A stretch of DNA of 64,000 nt. Origin: Rutpela maculata. Lineage: Eukaryota > Arthropoda > Insecta > Coleoptera > Cerambycidae. Location: contig OW386288.2 of NCBI GenBank assembly GCA_936432065.2, positions 13,938,706 through 14,002,705 on the forward strand, in the 5' to 3' direction. Below, piece by piece: positions 46,476-57,956 of this stretch (position 1 is its first letter; each line of letters starts with the position of its first letter). The notes under the pieces were generated by a model. It saw only the letters and a program-made list of their open reading frames with translations, was not told the DNA's origin and ran no database searches. Both the position numbers and the translations under genes were made by a program.

Positions 46476-48400
46476 TCAGCCCATAGAGCCCCTGATCAAA
46501 GACTTCTTTGATCGCAGCCAGGTCCGGTGGAACCCATAGTGCAAATCTTTGAATACATGACTACTTTTAATATCTTTAAGGTTCTGAGGAAGAAGATTGT
46601 ACTGACTAATGCTTTTATGAAACAAAGGTTTAAGACAGACCTGGTATGATAAGGATGTATTTTCGTTAACTAATATTAGCTTATCTTTTAAATATTCAAA
46701 GTAAAAATTCTCAATATCGAGCCAATTTAGCAAATTCAACATATTCTGAATACTAGTATCTATCTCATTTCAATATTATTCTCATTGCTTTGTTTTGCAA
46801 TTTCTGCTGTTTGTCAAAATATGTACAAGTAACACATAGTACAGAGCAGCAATAAGTAAAATGAGGCAATATCAAAGAATTGTAAACAGTTAATTTTGCT
46901 GGAGCTGAAAAATAGGGAGCTACCCGTCCTAAAAATCCAATGTTTTGCTAATTTTCTTCGGAATATAATCTATATGATTTCCAAATTTTAGGTCTCTATC
47001 AATTACAAAACCCAGGTATTTCATTTGATCTATTTGCTCGACAGCCTGCTCATTTATTCCTATTTTTAAATTTAACTCTCTAAATATATTAAACCAGTAA
47101 TTATTACTTATAAACATCCATTTGGGTTTTAATTCATTTACTTTCAGTTTATTGTGACTGAATTTAGTGGTAAACATTTTAAGTTCTCCGTTCATAGCTG
47201 ATATTAGTTCACTGAAATTATTATGGGCATAGTATATTAGGGTGTCATCTGAAAAGTGATGAATTTTACATTTATTTAGGGCATTTCCATGTCCTTTATA
47301 TAATATAAATAAAAGTGGCCCAAGCACACTTCCTTGGGGAACTCCGAAGTTTTTTATTTCTAATGACGATTTGGTGTTACCTACTTTTGTGCATTGACAT
47401 CGGTTACAATGGTAGTTTTGAAACCACTTTAATACACTTTCAGTAAATCCATATTTTTCAAATTTAAGTATTAATATTTTGATCTAGAATTTCGAATGCT
47501 CTTTTCAAATCTATAAATACTGTACAAACGCCGACACCTTCTTGTCAATTTTATGTTTCCAGTCCGAAATCACAAACTGAAGAGCAGTTTCACATGAGTG
47601 GTTCCCTCTAAATTCGGATTGATAGCTACATAAATGTTGTTTGGATTTATATATTTTATGACTTGCTCAAACAGTACTAATTCAAAAACTTTTTCGCAGA
47701 ATGGAAGCATATTTATTGGCCGCAATTTTTCCGCAAGATTTGTGTTAATAATTTTAGGAGCAGGTACTATAGTTGAAGATTTGAAGCATTCAGGAACTAA
47801 TCCCTTTTCTAAACTTAAGTTAATCAAATTTAGAAAAAGATATCCTATAATATGGAACAATTCTTTTATAATATGTAAACTAACTTCATCAGTACTGGAA
47901 TTTTTAACTTGTCTAGTAATAAATTTATATAAATCTTGCAAAGATATTTTAGTAAACATTGACATTGAATACTTATATTGAGGTATAGTATCCATAATGA
48001 TATTGCTATTTACGATATTGGAATCAATACTTGTAATTATACTCTCAATGCTGCCTTTATAATATTTGTTTAATACATCGGTGTTTCATCAACATTATAT
48101 AGTGTCCCGTTGCAACTTAGTCCATTGTGGTAATTACTAAACGTTTCATTTTTACTACCAACAATATCTTTTAAGTGTTTCCACATTTGCTTACTATTAC
48201 TTTTATTATCATTGATCATTTTCTTATAAAAATTACACTTCGCATTCCGTATTACTTTAACCAGATTTTTTCTACATATCTTATAATTATTATTCTAATC
48301 TTCTTCCTCTCTAGTGAAAGAATATTTTTTATATGCCTTGTTTTGATTTGCTACAGCCTCTTTGCAGTATGTAGAAGGAAGCGGAAAAACAGGGGCTGCA
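46476..48400 (-). pseudogene. Decayed LINE, linker, reverse transcriptase and C-terminus
   Basis: Minus strand. From 48370 downward, EAVANQNKAYKKYSFT and KVIRNAKCNFYKK then KQMWKHLKDIVG form the pre-RT linker. KLRPINMLPFCEKVFELVLFEQ (about 47740) is the RT finger. LGPLLFILY (47325) precedes the palm HHFSDDTLIYYA, where FADD has become FSDD (47244-47255). LKYLG-like QMKYLGFVIDRDL follows near 47010, then the C-terminal NLLPQNLKDIKS (46590). Frameshifts and a gap of RT sequence (47340-47570) interrupt it. It lacks the endonuclease and belongs to the Jockey/CR1 group. It is a different family from the copy at 40-43 kb and opposite in orientation. Confidence 0.85.
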
Positions 48401-48600
48401 AAAATGTTTAGCCTCAAGGGACTAGAGAATTCAAAACACTAGTAAATTTATTTTTGTTTAGGTATGGCTGATCAAAAATAAAACAAAAAAATATCTGGTG
48501 TGTGAATGTTTAAAAAAATATCAGGGAAAATTCGATCCTCAAAGAATTTCTTATAATACTTGTTATCTACAACTTTATTACTCAAATCCCTACTCTCTTA

Positions 48601-48620
48601 TTAATAATAATAATAATAAT
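48601..48620 (+). repeat. TAA microsatellite at LINE insertion site
   Basis: Six tandem TAA units directly precede the R2/R4-type element. Elements of the R4/Dong clade are known to insert into TAA repeats. Confidence 0.8.
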
Positions 48621-49943
48621 CCGACTCCGACAGATCTGGTCCTCAGAACTGTCGGGGAAGAACAAGGTGTCTGCTACCAACATGCTTGCCGTTCTGATCC
48701 TACTCTACTCCTTTGGAGTAGTGAAACGTAGGAACCCGCAAGAAGATGCATCTCAATAGGAGTTTGCATCCTAAATCGTCCGTCCCATGACATCGGGGAG
48801 GCCGTGGACGTTTGGAGAGTCTCCATAATAGGATGGTTCTGGATGGAGCCTGTAAGGTCATCAGGAGTTCGAATCCCCTCCTCTGCATGGTCCGGGACCA
48901 TGAAAATGCAGAGGTAGGAGCCTTTTTGTTTAAGGCAGCACAAAGAGCAGCCGATGAACTTGGTCTCTCCTTCGACGTCGAGCGGGTAAATCGCGACTCT
49001 GTCACCGAGTTGGAACCTGCTCGGCGAAAAGCCCAAATTAAAACTGCAGAACACAACAACTTCCTGCAGCTTCACACGGATAAGCCAATGCATGGACTTT
49101 TCTATAAAAATATAGAAAACCTTAGCTTATCCGAAAGGCTGACTGACCTTTGCCTTCTTAAGGTCAGCAGGGCTGAAGTCTGAGACCGAGGGATTCATAA
49201 TGGCTTGCCAGGATGGTGTATTTAACACCCTCGTCTATCGTAGTCGTGTCATGGGTATAAAGGTCCCTGATGTCAGCTGCAGGGCCTGCCGCAGGGCGCC
49301 AGAGACTCTCATGCACTTGCTGTCGGCTTGCCCGACATATGCAGTCTCGGCCTATATCCAAAGGGACGACGGAGCATTACGAGTGCTTTATTACCATCTA
49401 CTGCACTCGTATGGGATGGACTCCGGGGGATATTGAGTCCGTTGTGGGAAATGAGAAGTGTCTAATTTATTGGAACTACTCTTTTCCTACCGTTAGGCAA
49501 ATACAAGCCAACAAGCCTGACGTAGTCCTCCTCGACCACCAACTCAAGACAATGTTTGTCGTGGAGTTCTCGGCTCCCGCGGAGAACAACATTGTCTTGA
49601 AGGAGGAGGAAAAACGGACAAAATATCGAGATTTGCTCTTCGAACTCCGCGGACTCTATCCAGACCATACTGTTAGGATAGTAGTACTGATTATAGGAGC
49701 CCTCGGTGGAACGAGACACACACTGCTTTCGGCATGCCAAAATTCGGCAGAGGTCTTAGCCGGCAGAATGCAGAAGGCCGTCATCCTCGGTTCATTACGT
49801 CTGCTCAGGGCACACGATTCTTGGACCCAGTAGTCACTTACCGCACGGGTGTGGGGAGTGGCTGCCGGTACTACCAGCTCCCCTCTGTGAGGGTCGGAGC
49901 CACAGAGAAGGGTGACTGGGTTTTAACAAAAAAAAAAAAAAAA
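48621..49943 (+). mobile_element. 5'-truncated R2/R4-type (RLE) LINE
   Basis: A 1.3-kb 3' end of a LINE with a restriction-like endonuclease. It is bounded by (TAA)n at 48602-48620 and a 16-A run at 49928-49943, after which tactaataaag follows. Its G+C content is visibly higher than that of the flanks. It holds the RT C-terminal edge, the zinc knuckle and the endonuclease, with a few frameshifts. It is therefore inactive but fairly well preserved. Confidence 0.85.
48690..49833 (+). pseudogene. R2/R4-type LINE protein C-terminus: CCHC and restriction-like endonuclease
   Basis: LAVLILLYSFGVVK (about 48690) marks the RT end. A frame from 48812 (LLCMVRDHENAEVGAFLFKA ... THTDKPMHGLF-like) is the helical linker. 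At 49278-49331 C-x2-C-x8-H-x4-C is seen (CRAC ... H ... C), matching the knuckle of R2-like elements. KPDVVLLDH ... FVVEFSAP near 49516-49575 gives the PD...E signature of the restriction-like nuclease that cleaves the target. A C-terminal helix region (GRMQKAVILGSLRLLRAH) ends at a stop at 49833. Stops or shifts lie near 48730, 49181 and 49340-49420, so the polypeptide cannot be made whole. Confidence 0.87.
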
Positions 49944-52297
49944 TACTAATAAAGCCTACTTATCTACGCTCTTATTACTTTTGTTTAAATCACCTGCCAT
50001 ACCACAATGGCGAGAATTACAACACTATTTATGTGAGAGAAACGTTCAACGCCATTTTGTACCCCCAGGTTTGGTCCAACAAAAAAATTGTAATAACTAA
50101 AGCTGTAGGTAGATAATTACTTGCTTAACAATTTTTTGTTCAACTTTCTTTTATAAAATGAACGTTTAAAAAAAGACAAAAACCGTAATTTGCCGGCCAT
50201 TTCCAAGATGGCGACTCGAGTACAACTTTTTTTGGGGAATTTACAGGATTTCAATTAATACAGAGGCTATGTCTACAAATTTTTTTGCTTGTATAAGATT
50301 TTTTTGAAAAGATCTTTAACGTATAATGATTGCCAGACGGGCAGATATTATGAAAGTTGTTCAGAATTCACAATGGCATTTACTGTTTTAGAAATGTGCC
50401 ATTTGAGAAGAGTAGAAATAATAACCTTTATGTTGCATCATATGGTAGCTTAATACAAACCAATGTGAGCTTTGCTTAAGCAAATTTAACGCTTATATTA
50501 TATAATATATAAGGTATAGAATACATATACAATTCACAGCGCTCAGAATTTGTATCTATGCATCTACCTATAGCTACAATAAGTACATGTCAGTTTATTC
50601 CTGAGACAGATTTGAGTAAAACCGCACTTACATATTCTCTACCGGCCTTTACAAGAGATTATTCATGCGGCTGTCATTTCACGGAACACGTGTGTCTATA
50701 CAATGGGGCTCGGAGCATTTTAATAATGAAATAGAATGCCCAGGAACGTAAAACGGCAAACTATGCTTACAATAAAAACTCCATTACCGCTTTTATCCAT
50801 TGTGGACCGTTTATGTGCTGAAATTATCACTTCGTTGCAACTCAGCAAACACGTCTATTCTCGTTTTTCATTGAAACTTTACCACTAACTATACATTGTA
50901 AAGGCAAAATAAACATTTTACGCTAGGTAACGCTACTTTATGAAACAAAAGGAAACTGATAGAACGTTTCTAGGCGAACAAAGGGCAAATATACTCCCAT
51001 TAATGTTCTGTCCACAGTATTATGCTTTATTGATTAGCTTCACCATCGCGTGAAGAAACACGAGTTTTCATGACAGATAGGCAGGATTTTTCACCGAAAC
51101 TTCTCGATCTTCTGTAACGGTCATTTTTAACTCCAGTCATAAAAGCCCTTAAATTACATTACTTTATATTTTCCGTGCATAAATTACCTGTTTTGTTACC
51201 TCTTAAAAAAAAATTACCGCCGCTACTGTCGGATTCTAGAAGTCATTACGTAAGCGGCTGCCTAGCTTTTAGTTTTACGTTGTAAACATATTTTAACGTG
51301 GAACGTCTTCTCCAATGAGAAGGCTTAGATTAGACTCGTGTTATCTTTTTGTCTGCCCGAGGAGGGATGATATAAATGCAACTTCTTTTTGTGAGCAGGG
51401 ACCGCTTTAAGCGCGCCCACAGTCATTACCTTTTCATCTGAATTTGAGGAACTAAAGTAAGTCCAGTGTTAGAATGGTTTAGTCTTTCTAAACCTTTACT
51501 TTATTATGTCTTTTGTCTCGTAAATTTAACCATATCTTGTTAATACGAATTAGACAAGTGGTTATGTTTGCTTTACGAGAAGTATAATATAAAATATTCT
51601 TGTTTATGTGAAAATTATACGTAAAAATGTTTTAATGATGTTCTGAATCTGCGTACTCTTTGGTGCTCAACTATAGAGGTGTACCGCATTCCTATGAGTG
51701 TTTCCTGTTCGTCACGTACTTCGTAAGTAGAAAAACATTATTTTCTGGCCAACGATTCAACAATTAATTTTTTAGTGCAGTGTTTCGTACATTTACTTTC
51801 CTTTTACCTTCTTCGTTTTCGCGTAAACAGACAGACTTGCTTCGCGAGTGTTACATTCTAGTCTTTTGATACTAATAGCTGTTTTACTTTTAAAGAAAGT
51901 ATGTAAATAATAGTTGGTGTATATTCACTATGTTTTGTATGTTTTTAGTTAAGCTTTCGTATACTATTTTTGGATTTATGATTAGATAAACAGTTTATTA
52001 TTCATTCGAAAACAGTTTGTTTTGAATTTTCTTTTAGTAAGCCAATGAACAATTATTTATTTATAACTGTTTTTCATTTGAATACTTGCGGAATTGGCCA
52101 ATATCCCTTATATTGCTTTTGCACGTGTGATCACAAAAATATAAAGTTTTCTAGAATATAATATTGTCAAGAGCAAGAAAATAATAGTAAAGTATTTTTA
52201 AGATAAATTATAAAGAAAATTCAATTTTAGTTTGGTAAAGATATATTTCATACAAAAATAATTAAATAGTCTAAATTTAAATCAAAACACCACAAAA
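49944..52297. other. Anonymous AT-rich stretch
   Basis: No gene. 51112-51250 is a diverged direct copy of 25320-25500. The rest shows no motif or boundary that I can name. Confidence 0.45.
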
Positions 52298-53000
52298 AAC
52301 CGCTGCCCAAGTAATCACTACTTCCACATCCATATTTTCTATCTAATCTCACAACGAAAAAAATTTGTATGTGGAAATAATTGTTTATGGAACTTTAATA
52401 ACATAATATTTGAAATCGTCTACCCTAAAAACCCATAAAATGATATCCCACATCGGTAGTGGGGTGGGGGTGGTGACAGGGGTTGGTAGTAGGGTGGTAA
52501 GGGGGTGAAGTAAAAAAATATTTTGAGGTTTTTGGTTCTTGTACAGACACTAAATCACATTTTTTTTCATCCCCTTTAATAATGGGGTGGGGGTAGTAAT
52601 GGGGGTGGCTGATGCCAAAAATTTTTTTGAGACCTTAGCTTCTCTTGTATATACCTAATGCCAATTTTATGGACTCTTACCTGCTTGATTTATCTATTTA
52701 CCTCCCATTTGCCCTAATTTACCCCCCAGCCCTTCAACGGAATAAGATGAAAATATAATTTAGTTCCAGATCCCGTTAAAGTACATACGTGTACCAAATT
52801 TCAAGTCGATATCTTAAACGGTTCCAAAGTAATCGTGCGCACAAAAAAAGTTACAGATAGACCGACAGACAGACAGAATTTTTTTTTCGCTCAAACTTAA
52901 AATCTCGACGTTTCATGACATTCTAAGCCTATTTGATAAATAAAAATTTTCAAATTTTTTTTGTCGTTACCTACTATACTTCAACTGGATGTGGAAGTAA
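52298..53000 (+). mobile_element. Helentron-like repeat, copy E
   Basis: 703 bp with all family marks: AACCGCTGCCCAAG start, sub-terminal ACTTCCACATCCA, G-rich tracts, (CAGA)n at 52858-52880 and a GTGGAAGTAA end. The terminal hairpin has one stem mismatch (acttcaac). It lies 23 bp before copy F in the same orientation. Confidence 0.78.
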
Positions 53001-53702
53001 TTATCCCTAAATACTTATTAAATAACCGCTGCCCAAGGAATCGCTACTTCCACATCCAGATTTTCTATCCAAGTCACTCACAACGAAACATTTTGTATGT
53101 GGAAATAATTGTTTATGGAACTTTAATAATATAATATTTGAAATTCTCTACCCCAAAAACCCATAAAACCATACCCCACATCGGTAGTGGGGTGGGGGTG
53201 GTGATTGGGGGTGGTAGTGGGGGTGGATGAAGTAAAAAAATATTTTGAGGTTTCTGGTTCTTGTACACACACTAAATCACAATTTTTTTTCATCCCCTTT
53301 AATAATGGGGTGGGGGTGGTAATGGGGGTGGCTAATGCCAGAATTTTTTTTAAGACTTAGCTTCTCTTGTATATACTAAATACCAATTTTATGGACTCTT
53401 ACCTGCTTGATTTACCTATTCACCCCAAATTTACCTCAATTTACCCCCCAACCCTTCGACGGAACAAGATGAAAATATAATCTACTTCTAGATCTCGTTA
53501 AAGTACTTACGTGTACCAAATTTCAAGTCAATATCTCAAACGGTTCCAGAGTAAACGTGCGCACAAGAAAAGTTACAAACAGACCGACAGAAAATTTTTT
53601 TCGCTCAAACTTAAAATCTTGACGTTTCATGACATTCTAAGCCTATTTGAACAATAAATTTTTTTTTAAATTTTTTTGTCGTTACTATACTTCCACTGGA
53701 TG

Positions 53703-54192
53703 ATAATGATAATTTATTGCACTTAATACAAATAACATTACAAAAAAATAACATAACATTGTATAAGACAGTCACAAAGAAAATAGGTACAGAACATTAA
53801 TAAATAAATAATTTAGACACTATGCTCCATTTCTAACGCTAAAATAATCACTCTAGATCATATTGGAAAGAGATTAGGTCTTTTTTTATTGTATTAAAGG
53901 AATTGTTAATTTTTATGTAATTAGGAAGATGATTATAGAATTTTACGCAAGCATAATATGGATTTTTTTCCGTCAGAGACAACCTATGTGGAGAATAAAT
54001 AGTATATTATATTACTAGGAGTAGAACGCACTCTTTTTTTGTGTTGAGCCCAGGATTTGCGGCTGAGGCGAAGCCGAAGCCGCAAACTGGGCGAAACACA
54101 AAAAAGTAATGTTCGCCATGTCTGGTATTATATGGTCCTGGCATCAAGTTAGTTAGAAAACTCTCTCTCTCTGTTATTATAAAGAAATTTTA
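53703..54192 (-). mobile_element. 5'-truncated LINE fragment with 6-bp target duplication
   Basis: Inserted in the loop/stem of copy F and flanked by TGGATG (53697-53702 and 54193-54198). On the minus strand it encodes RLSLTEKNPYYACVKFYNH then LPNYIKINNSFNTIKKDL (about 53990-53870), the C-terminal tail of a Jockey/CR1-group LINE. The AATAAATTATCATTAT 3' end is at 53703-53720. A GC-rich hairpin at about 54030-54110 lies on its upstream side. Confidence 0.82.
54030..54112. repeat. GC-rich hairpin
   Basis: ttttttgtgttgagcccagg ... gcggct pairs with agccgc ... ctgggcgaaacacaaaaaa around a gaggcgaagccga loop. Upstream it carries aatagtatattat, the same start as the hairpin units at 57483 and 59432, but the stem sequence is different. 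Confidence 0.75.
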
Positions 54193-54207
54193 TGGATGTG
54201 GAAGTAA

Positions 54208-57200
54208 TTGAACAACAAAGTGCTGCATTTGCTATATATTTGGAAGAGTACACAGTTATATTTTAATTTCATAATTCAGGTCAAGTAGTTTTATAGGAAT
54301 ACTGCAAGTCGCAGTATTGCAATTTTGGTTATTCCACATTTGGGTTTCAAAGAAGGTGGTTGTGTTTAGGAGTGGCTAAGACATATGCTCGAGATGAGTG
54401 ATTTTAAAGTAATCCAAGTAAAAAACATTTTTAACTAGGATAAGGATATATTGTTTTTATGGATTAAATAAATGTTCTATTTTTTTAAACCCTTGTTTCA
54501 TCTACCATAGCTACCTCCTTGTGCGTATATGGCTTAGGGGAAGCGAAAACGTAACAAGATCTATAGTACTTTTATATTGGGGAGAATTTTTTTTGTGCAT
54601 GGTATTGTATTTTATTTTTTGACCGAACACGGTTAAGTAGTTATACAAAATTTAGTAAATGGTGAAAAAGTTTTGAAATAGATCAGGTTTTTTTAAGAAG
54701 TAATTTTCTTTCAAATATTTATAATCTATTAAAAGTTGTGCCAAAAAAACTGCAAGGGGTAGTTTGTTCCCGCCCTTAAGGGGAGACGGGATGGATGATA
54801 ACATCTTCACGAAATGGCCTTTAATAGGAAAATATGTCAAATTACATCTCTTTAAGTTCAGCTATCAGTTCATCAGTTGCCTATGTGCACTTTCTCGTTG
54901 AAGATGAAAACATGTCGAAGGCACATACAAAACTTTGCCAATCATAACTGATGGTCCAACCTTCTAAAATAAATTAAGGGAACATATAAGGGAAGACCCT
55001 CGTGTTGGGGGAAGTTTCAAATAAAAAAAATGTATTACCTCACAGCTGATTTTTCAGGATAGCTTATTAAAAATATTTTAAATCAAGTTGCAATATTGTC
55101 CGACAAAAATTTTTGGGCAATTTCGTTGTCCGACACCTTAAAGTTAAGGAAGCACTTCCACGAAAAAACGCCCCGCTACCGAAATTTTTCGTAGAGGAAA
55201 AAGTTGTCCGACTTACTGAGAATAATACGTTCACGAAGTTTCAGCAGTGAGGTAATCATTTTTTATTTTAGGCCTGGGCCCGAGGTCTATTAAACGTCCG
55301 AATAAAAACCTAACAATTTGGGAATTACCTTAAAAAGTGTTTTACTTTCGATTTCTAAAATTAAAAAAAAATGCTGAACGGGCCTATCGTCGTTAAATAG
55401 CTTACCTCCATACACTTGCACCTATTTTCTGGATACACTGTGTAAATTTTCAAAGACTGAATTTTTTATTTTAACACAAAGTACGGTATTTTTCGCCTAA
55501 GTGTATAATAATCGTTATGTTATGAGTGTTAGTTAAGTTACCAACGATTGATAAATCGAGTCTTAGAAAGGTATTATCGTTGTGCGAGTTACGTGTTGAT
55601 ATTAAACCAATAATTAACTCAACATAAAAACTTGTAGGTATATTAAATAGGCGAGGTGTCAATATGTGTATTTATTAACTTGCGTATATCTGCCACATCT
55701 AAATATTCAAATTATAAATATATGCATTTTTATCTACGAAAATGCCTCGCTACCATAAATTCGACTTTTCCAAATTTAATAATATTGCAAATTTATGTGC
55801 ATTATTATTAGCATGACAAGTCTAAGCTGGGAAGAATGTTGTAATCGATTTGATATTGCAGAAATGTTTATTTTGAAAGAAAACGTTTATTTTGATATCA
55901 GCATCTATTGGAATTAATAATATATAAAGTATAATAAACAGTTTTTATGGTTATAAGGGACCGGTAAAAGTAAACTTGTACAGGGCGATTTTGAAATACT
56001 TAAACAAATCTCGGAATTTATTACGAACGTGTGTAGACACAATTTATGGTGGATACAGAACAAATAAATTTTCGAAAATATTGGTTTTTGTATGGTTGGA
56101 ACAATGAGGTTTTGAATGAAAGACAAATATCTATGTATCTTGTGCGTAGATGAAACAAAGTATTTTGGTCTTGAATGATAACAGGCCTATTGGCAAAGGA
56201 CCACTGCAGGTGTTTGGTTGATGGTGTGAAATAAAGAATGGAAGCGCTAAAATCATAGAGGTGCCGTTGCTGTTTGAGGAACTACTGAACGTGAGGAGCC
56301 TCGGAATCACTCTTCTGAATTGATGCCCTGAGGGCCTGTTTCAGTATCAAGTCTATGCTAATTGAAAACTGAAGTGAGAAAGCAAATAAATATTTTTTCT
56401 ACGACTGTTAAAAGAACTGTACTTTTTTTCGTTATTTTTTGTGCGTAAAACATATGTTTACGGTTTTGGTAAAAAAACAAAAAAAAATGAAAAAACAGTA
56501 ATTTACGCAACAAGTGCATAACGTGGTACTTTTTTCACGAGTAGAAAGTTTGACGCACCAGCCGTAAGTGAGTGCGACAATCCCAAGAGTGAAAAAAGGC
56601 ACTATATGCATGAGTTTCATACAATATTTTTTTCTACTACTGCATTTGCAATTTTCTCGAAAACTGCTAATGCTAGAAAAAAAAGTTTCAAATATAAAAG
56701 TTACGTCCATTTTTTATCTTCATTTCTTCTCGATACACTTGGTATCTATTTCGAAAGATAAAAAAGTTTCTACGCATGTTACTTTTGAGAATGCAAATTT
56801 TCGACATAGCCTTAGAAAAAACATAATGCTTTCTACGCTACATATTGGCACATTTTGTTAACAAATATATAGTGGTAACACGATAAAAATTTGAGAGTAA
56901 TCCATTGTGCCGTTTTTGAATTAGAGCGAGTTAAACGGAAAAATAATTGTTAGACACCTAAAACTAGAGAAATGGGCCGAAATGAAACTCGTGACGGTGT
57001 TAAATAATTATTTATAATAAGTTTAATATTTGATAAAGGGTAGACTGATAAAATATTAAGATGTAAAAAGATACTGTCGAATATAGTCCATATCCCTTTT
57101 CCCTTTTCCTTGACCCTTTATTACCGCAAACGCATTATGCCCCCTCCCTCCCTTCCTATTGCTTGGATAGCGATATATTTTTATTAAATTAAAAACAAAA

Positions 57201-57482
57201 AAATCCTCACTTGCCTGTAAACAAAATTCTCCTCTGACCCCATTCTTTCGCACTCAAAAACGCATTTGAAAAAAAATGCAAAAGGTTTTTCCCCTCCCAC
57301 AAGTTTGTTTATTTGAAAAAAAAAAAAAATTAAAAAAATCAATCAATCAGTCAAATTCTAGAGATAATAACGAACAAATTCCATTTTGGTTTTTGCAAAT
57401 CGCACGACAGGGAAAAAAGTTATAGAGGGTTGAATAATTCTCCTTTTTTCGTCAAGTCAATAATAACAAAGTTATCGAGGAA
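54208..57482. other. Anonymous stretch with one weak hairpin
   Basis: No gene. An imperfect palindrome lies at about 56495-56615 (acaagtgcataacgtggtac versus gcactatatgcatgagt, around a gcaccagccg centre). A pyrimidine-rich patch is at 57080-57160. Several 60-97-codon frames are AT-driven. Confidence 0.4.
56495..56615. repeat. Imperfect hairpin
   Basis: The arms gtgcataacgtggtactttttt and aaaaaaggcactatatgcat pair imperfectly about a centre near 56555. The layout is like the hairpin units at 57.5 and 59.5 kb, but the sequence is unrelated. Confidence 0.5.
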
Positions 57483-57956
57483 ATAGTATATTATGTATTT
57501 AGGTGTGAAAGCAATACATTCCCGGACGACGATGCAAATTGTTGGCCGAGGCGCTAGCCGAGGCCAACAAGCATCGAAGTCCGGGAATGTGCTTTCACAC
57601 CGAAGTATACATACTATTTTTTCTGAAATCAAAATCAATATTATTGTAAATTAAGGAATTTGTATTAATGCATAACATTTCTTCATTACAACCTAACTGC
57701 TTACTAATAAAAGCAATTTTAATACGAGTTGGTTTGTCTGCGTGTATTTATTTACTGTCTAAAATATAGAATTACTTTCCCTAGGCCGGGAAAGTAACAT
57801 TCCCGTACGGTTTTGTTGATCGTTGCTTGGCAACGAATCTTTTCCGGTCTGTTTTTTTATAGTTTCTTAGCAACGGACTAAAATACTGGAATTGTGCACT
57901 TTTCGATCTGAAATCGCCCCGAAAATGTAGACATTGCCGATCGATTTCAGAAAAAA
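57483..57956 (+). mobile_element. Palindrome-rich element, copy 1
   Basis: It consists of a hairpin unit (57483-57618), an AT-rich spacer (57619-57785) and unit B (57794-57956). The hairpin pairs gtgtgaaagc, cccggac, gatgc and gttggc(cgaggc) with their complements around gctagc. Unit B runs from gtaacattcccgtacgg to gatcgatttcagaaaaa. The same parts recur in the same order at 59432-59938. There is no coding capacity. Confidence 0.8.

Larger units (their letters stand above)
53024..54207 (+). mobile_element. Helentron-like repeat, copy F, split by a LINE fragment
   Basis: The second of two tandem copies. It runs from AACCGCTGCCC (53024) to tccactggatg at 53702, is interrupted by 490 bp, and resumes at 54193 with the last bases of the 3' hairpin, ending GTGGAAGTAA at 54207. 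The uninterrupted length would be ~688 bp. Its internal sequence is close to copies A and E. Confidence 0.8.

Noticed and set aside
48674..49361. Minus-strand frames over the R2/R4-type element
   Set aside because: They are antisense to the linker, zinc-knuckle and endonuclease coding sequence on the plus strand.
56432..56861. 92- and 97-codon frames on opposite strands
   Set aside because: They overlap an imperfect palindrome and long A/T runs; no motif is seen.
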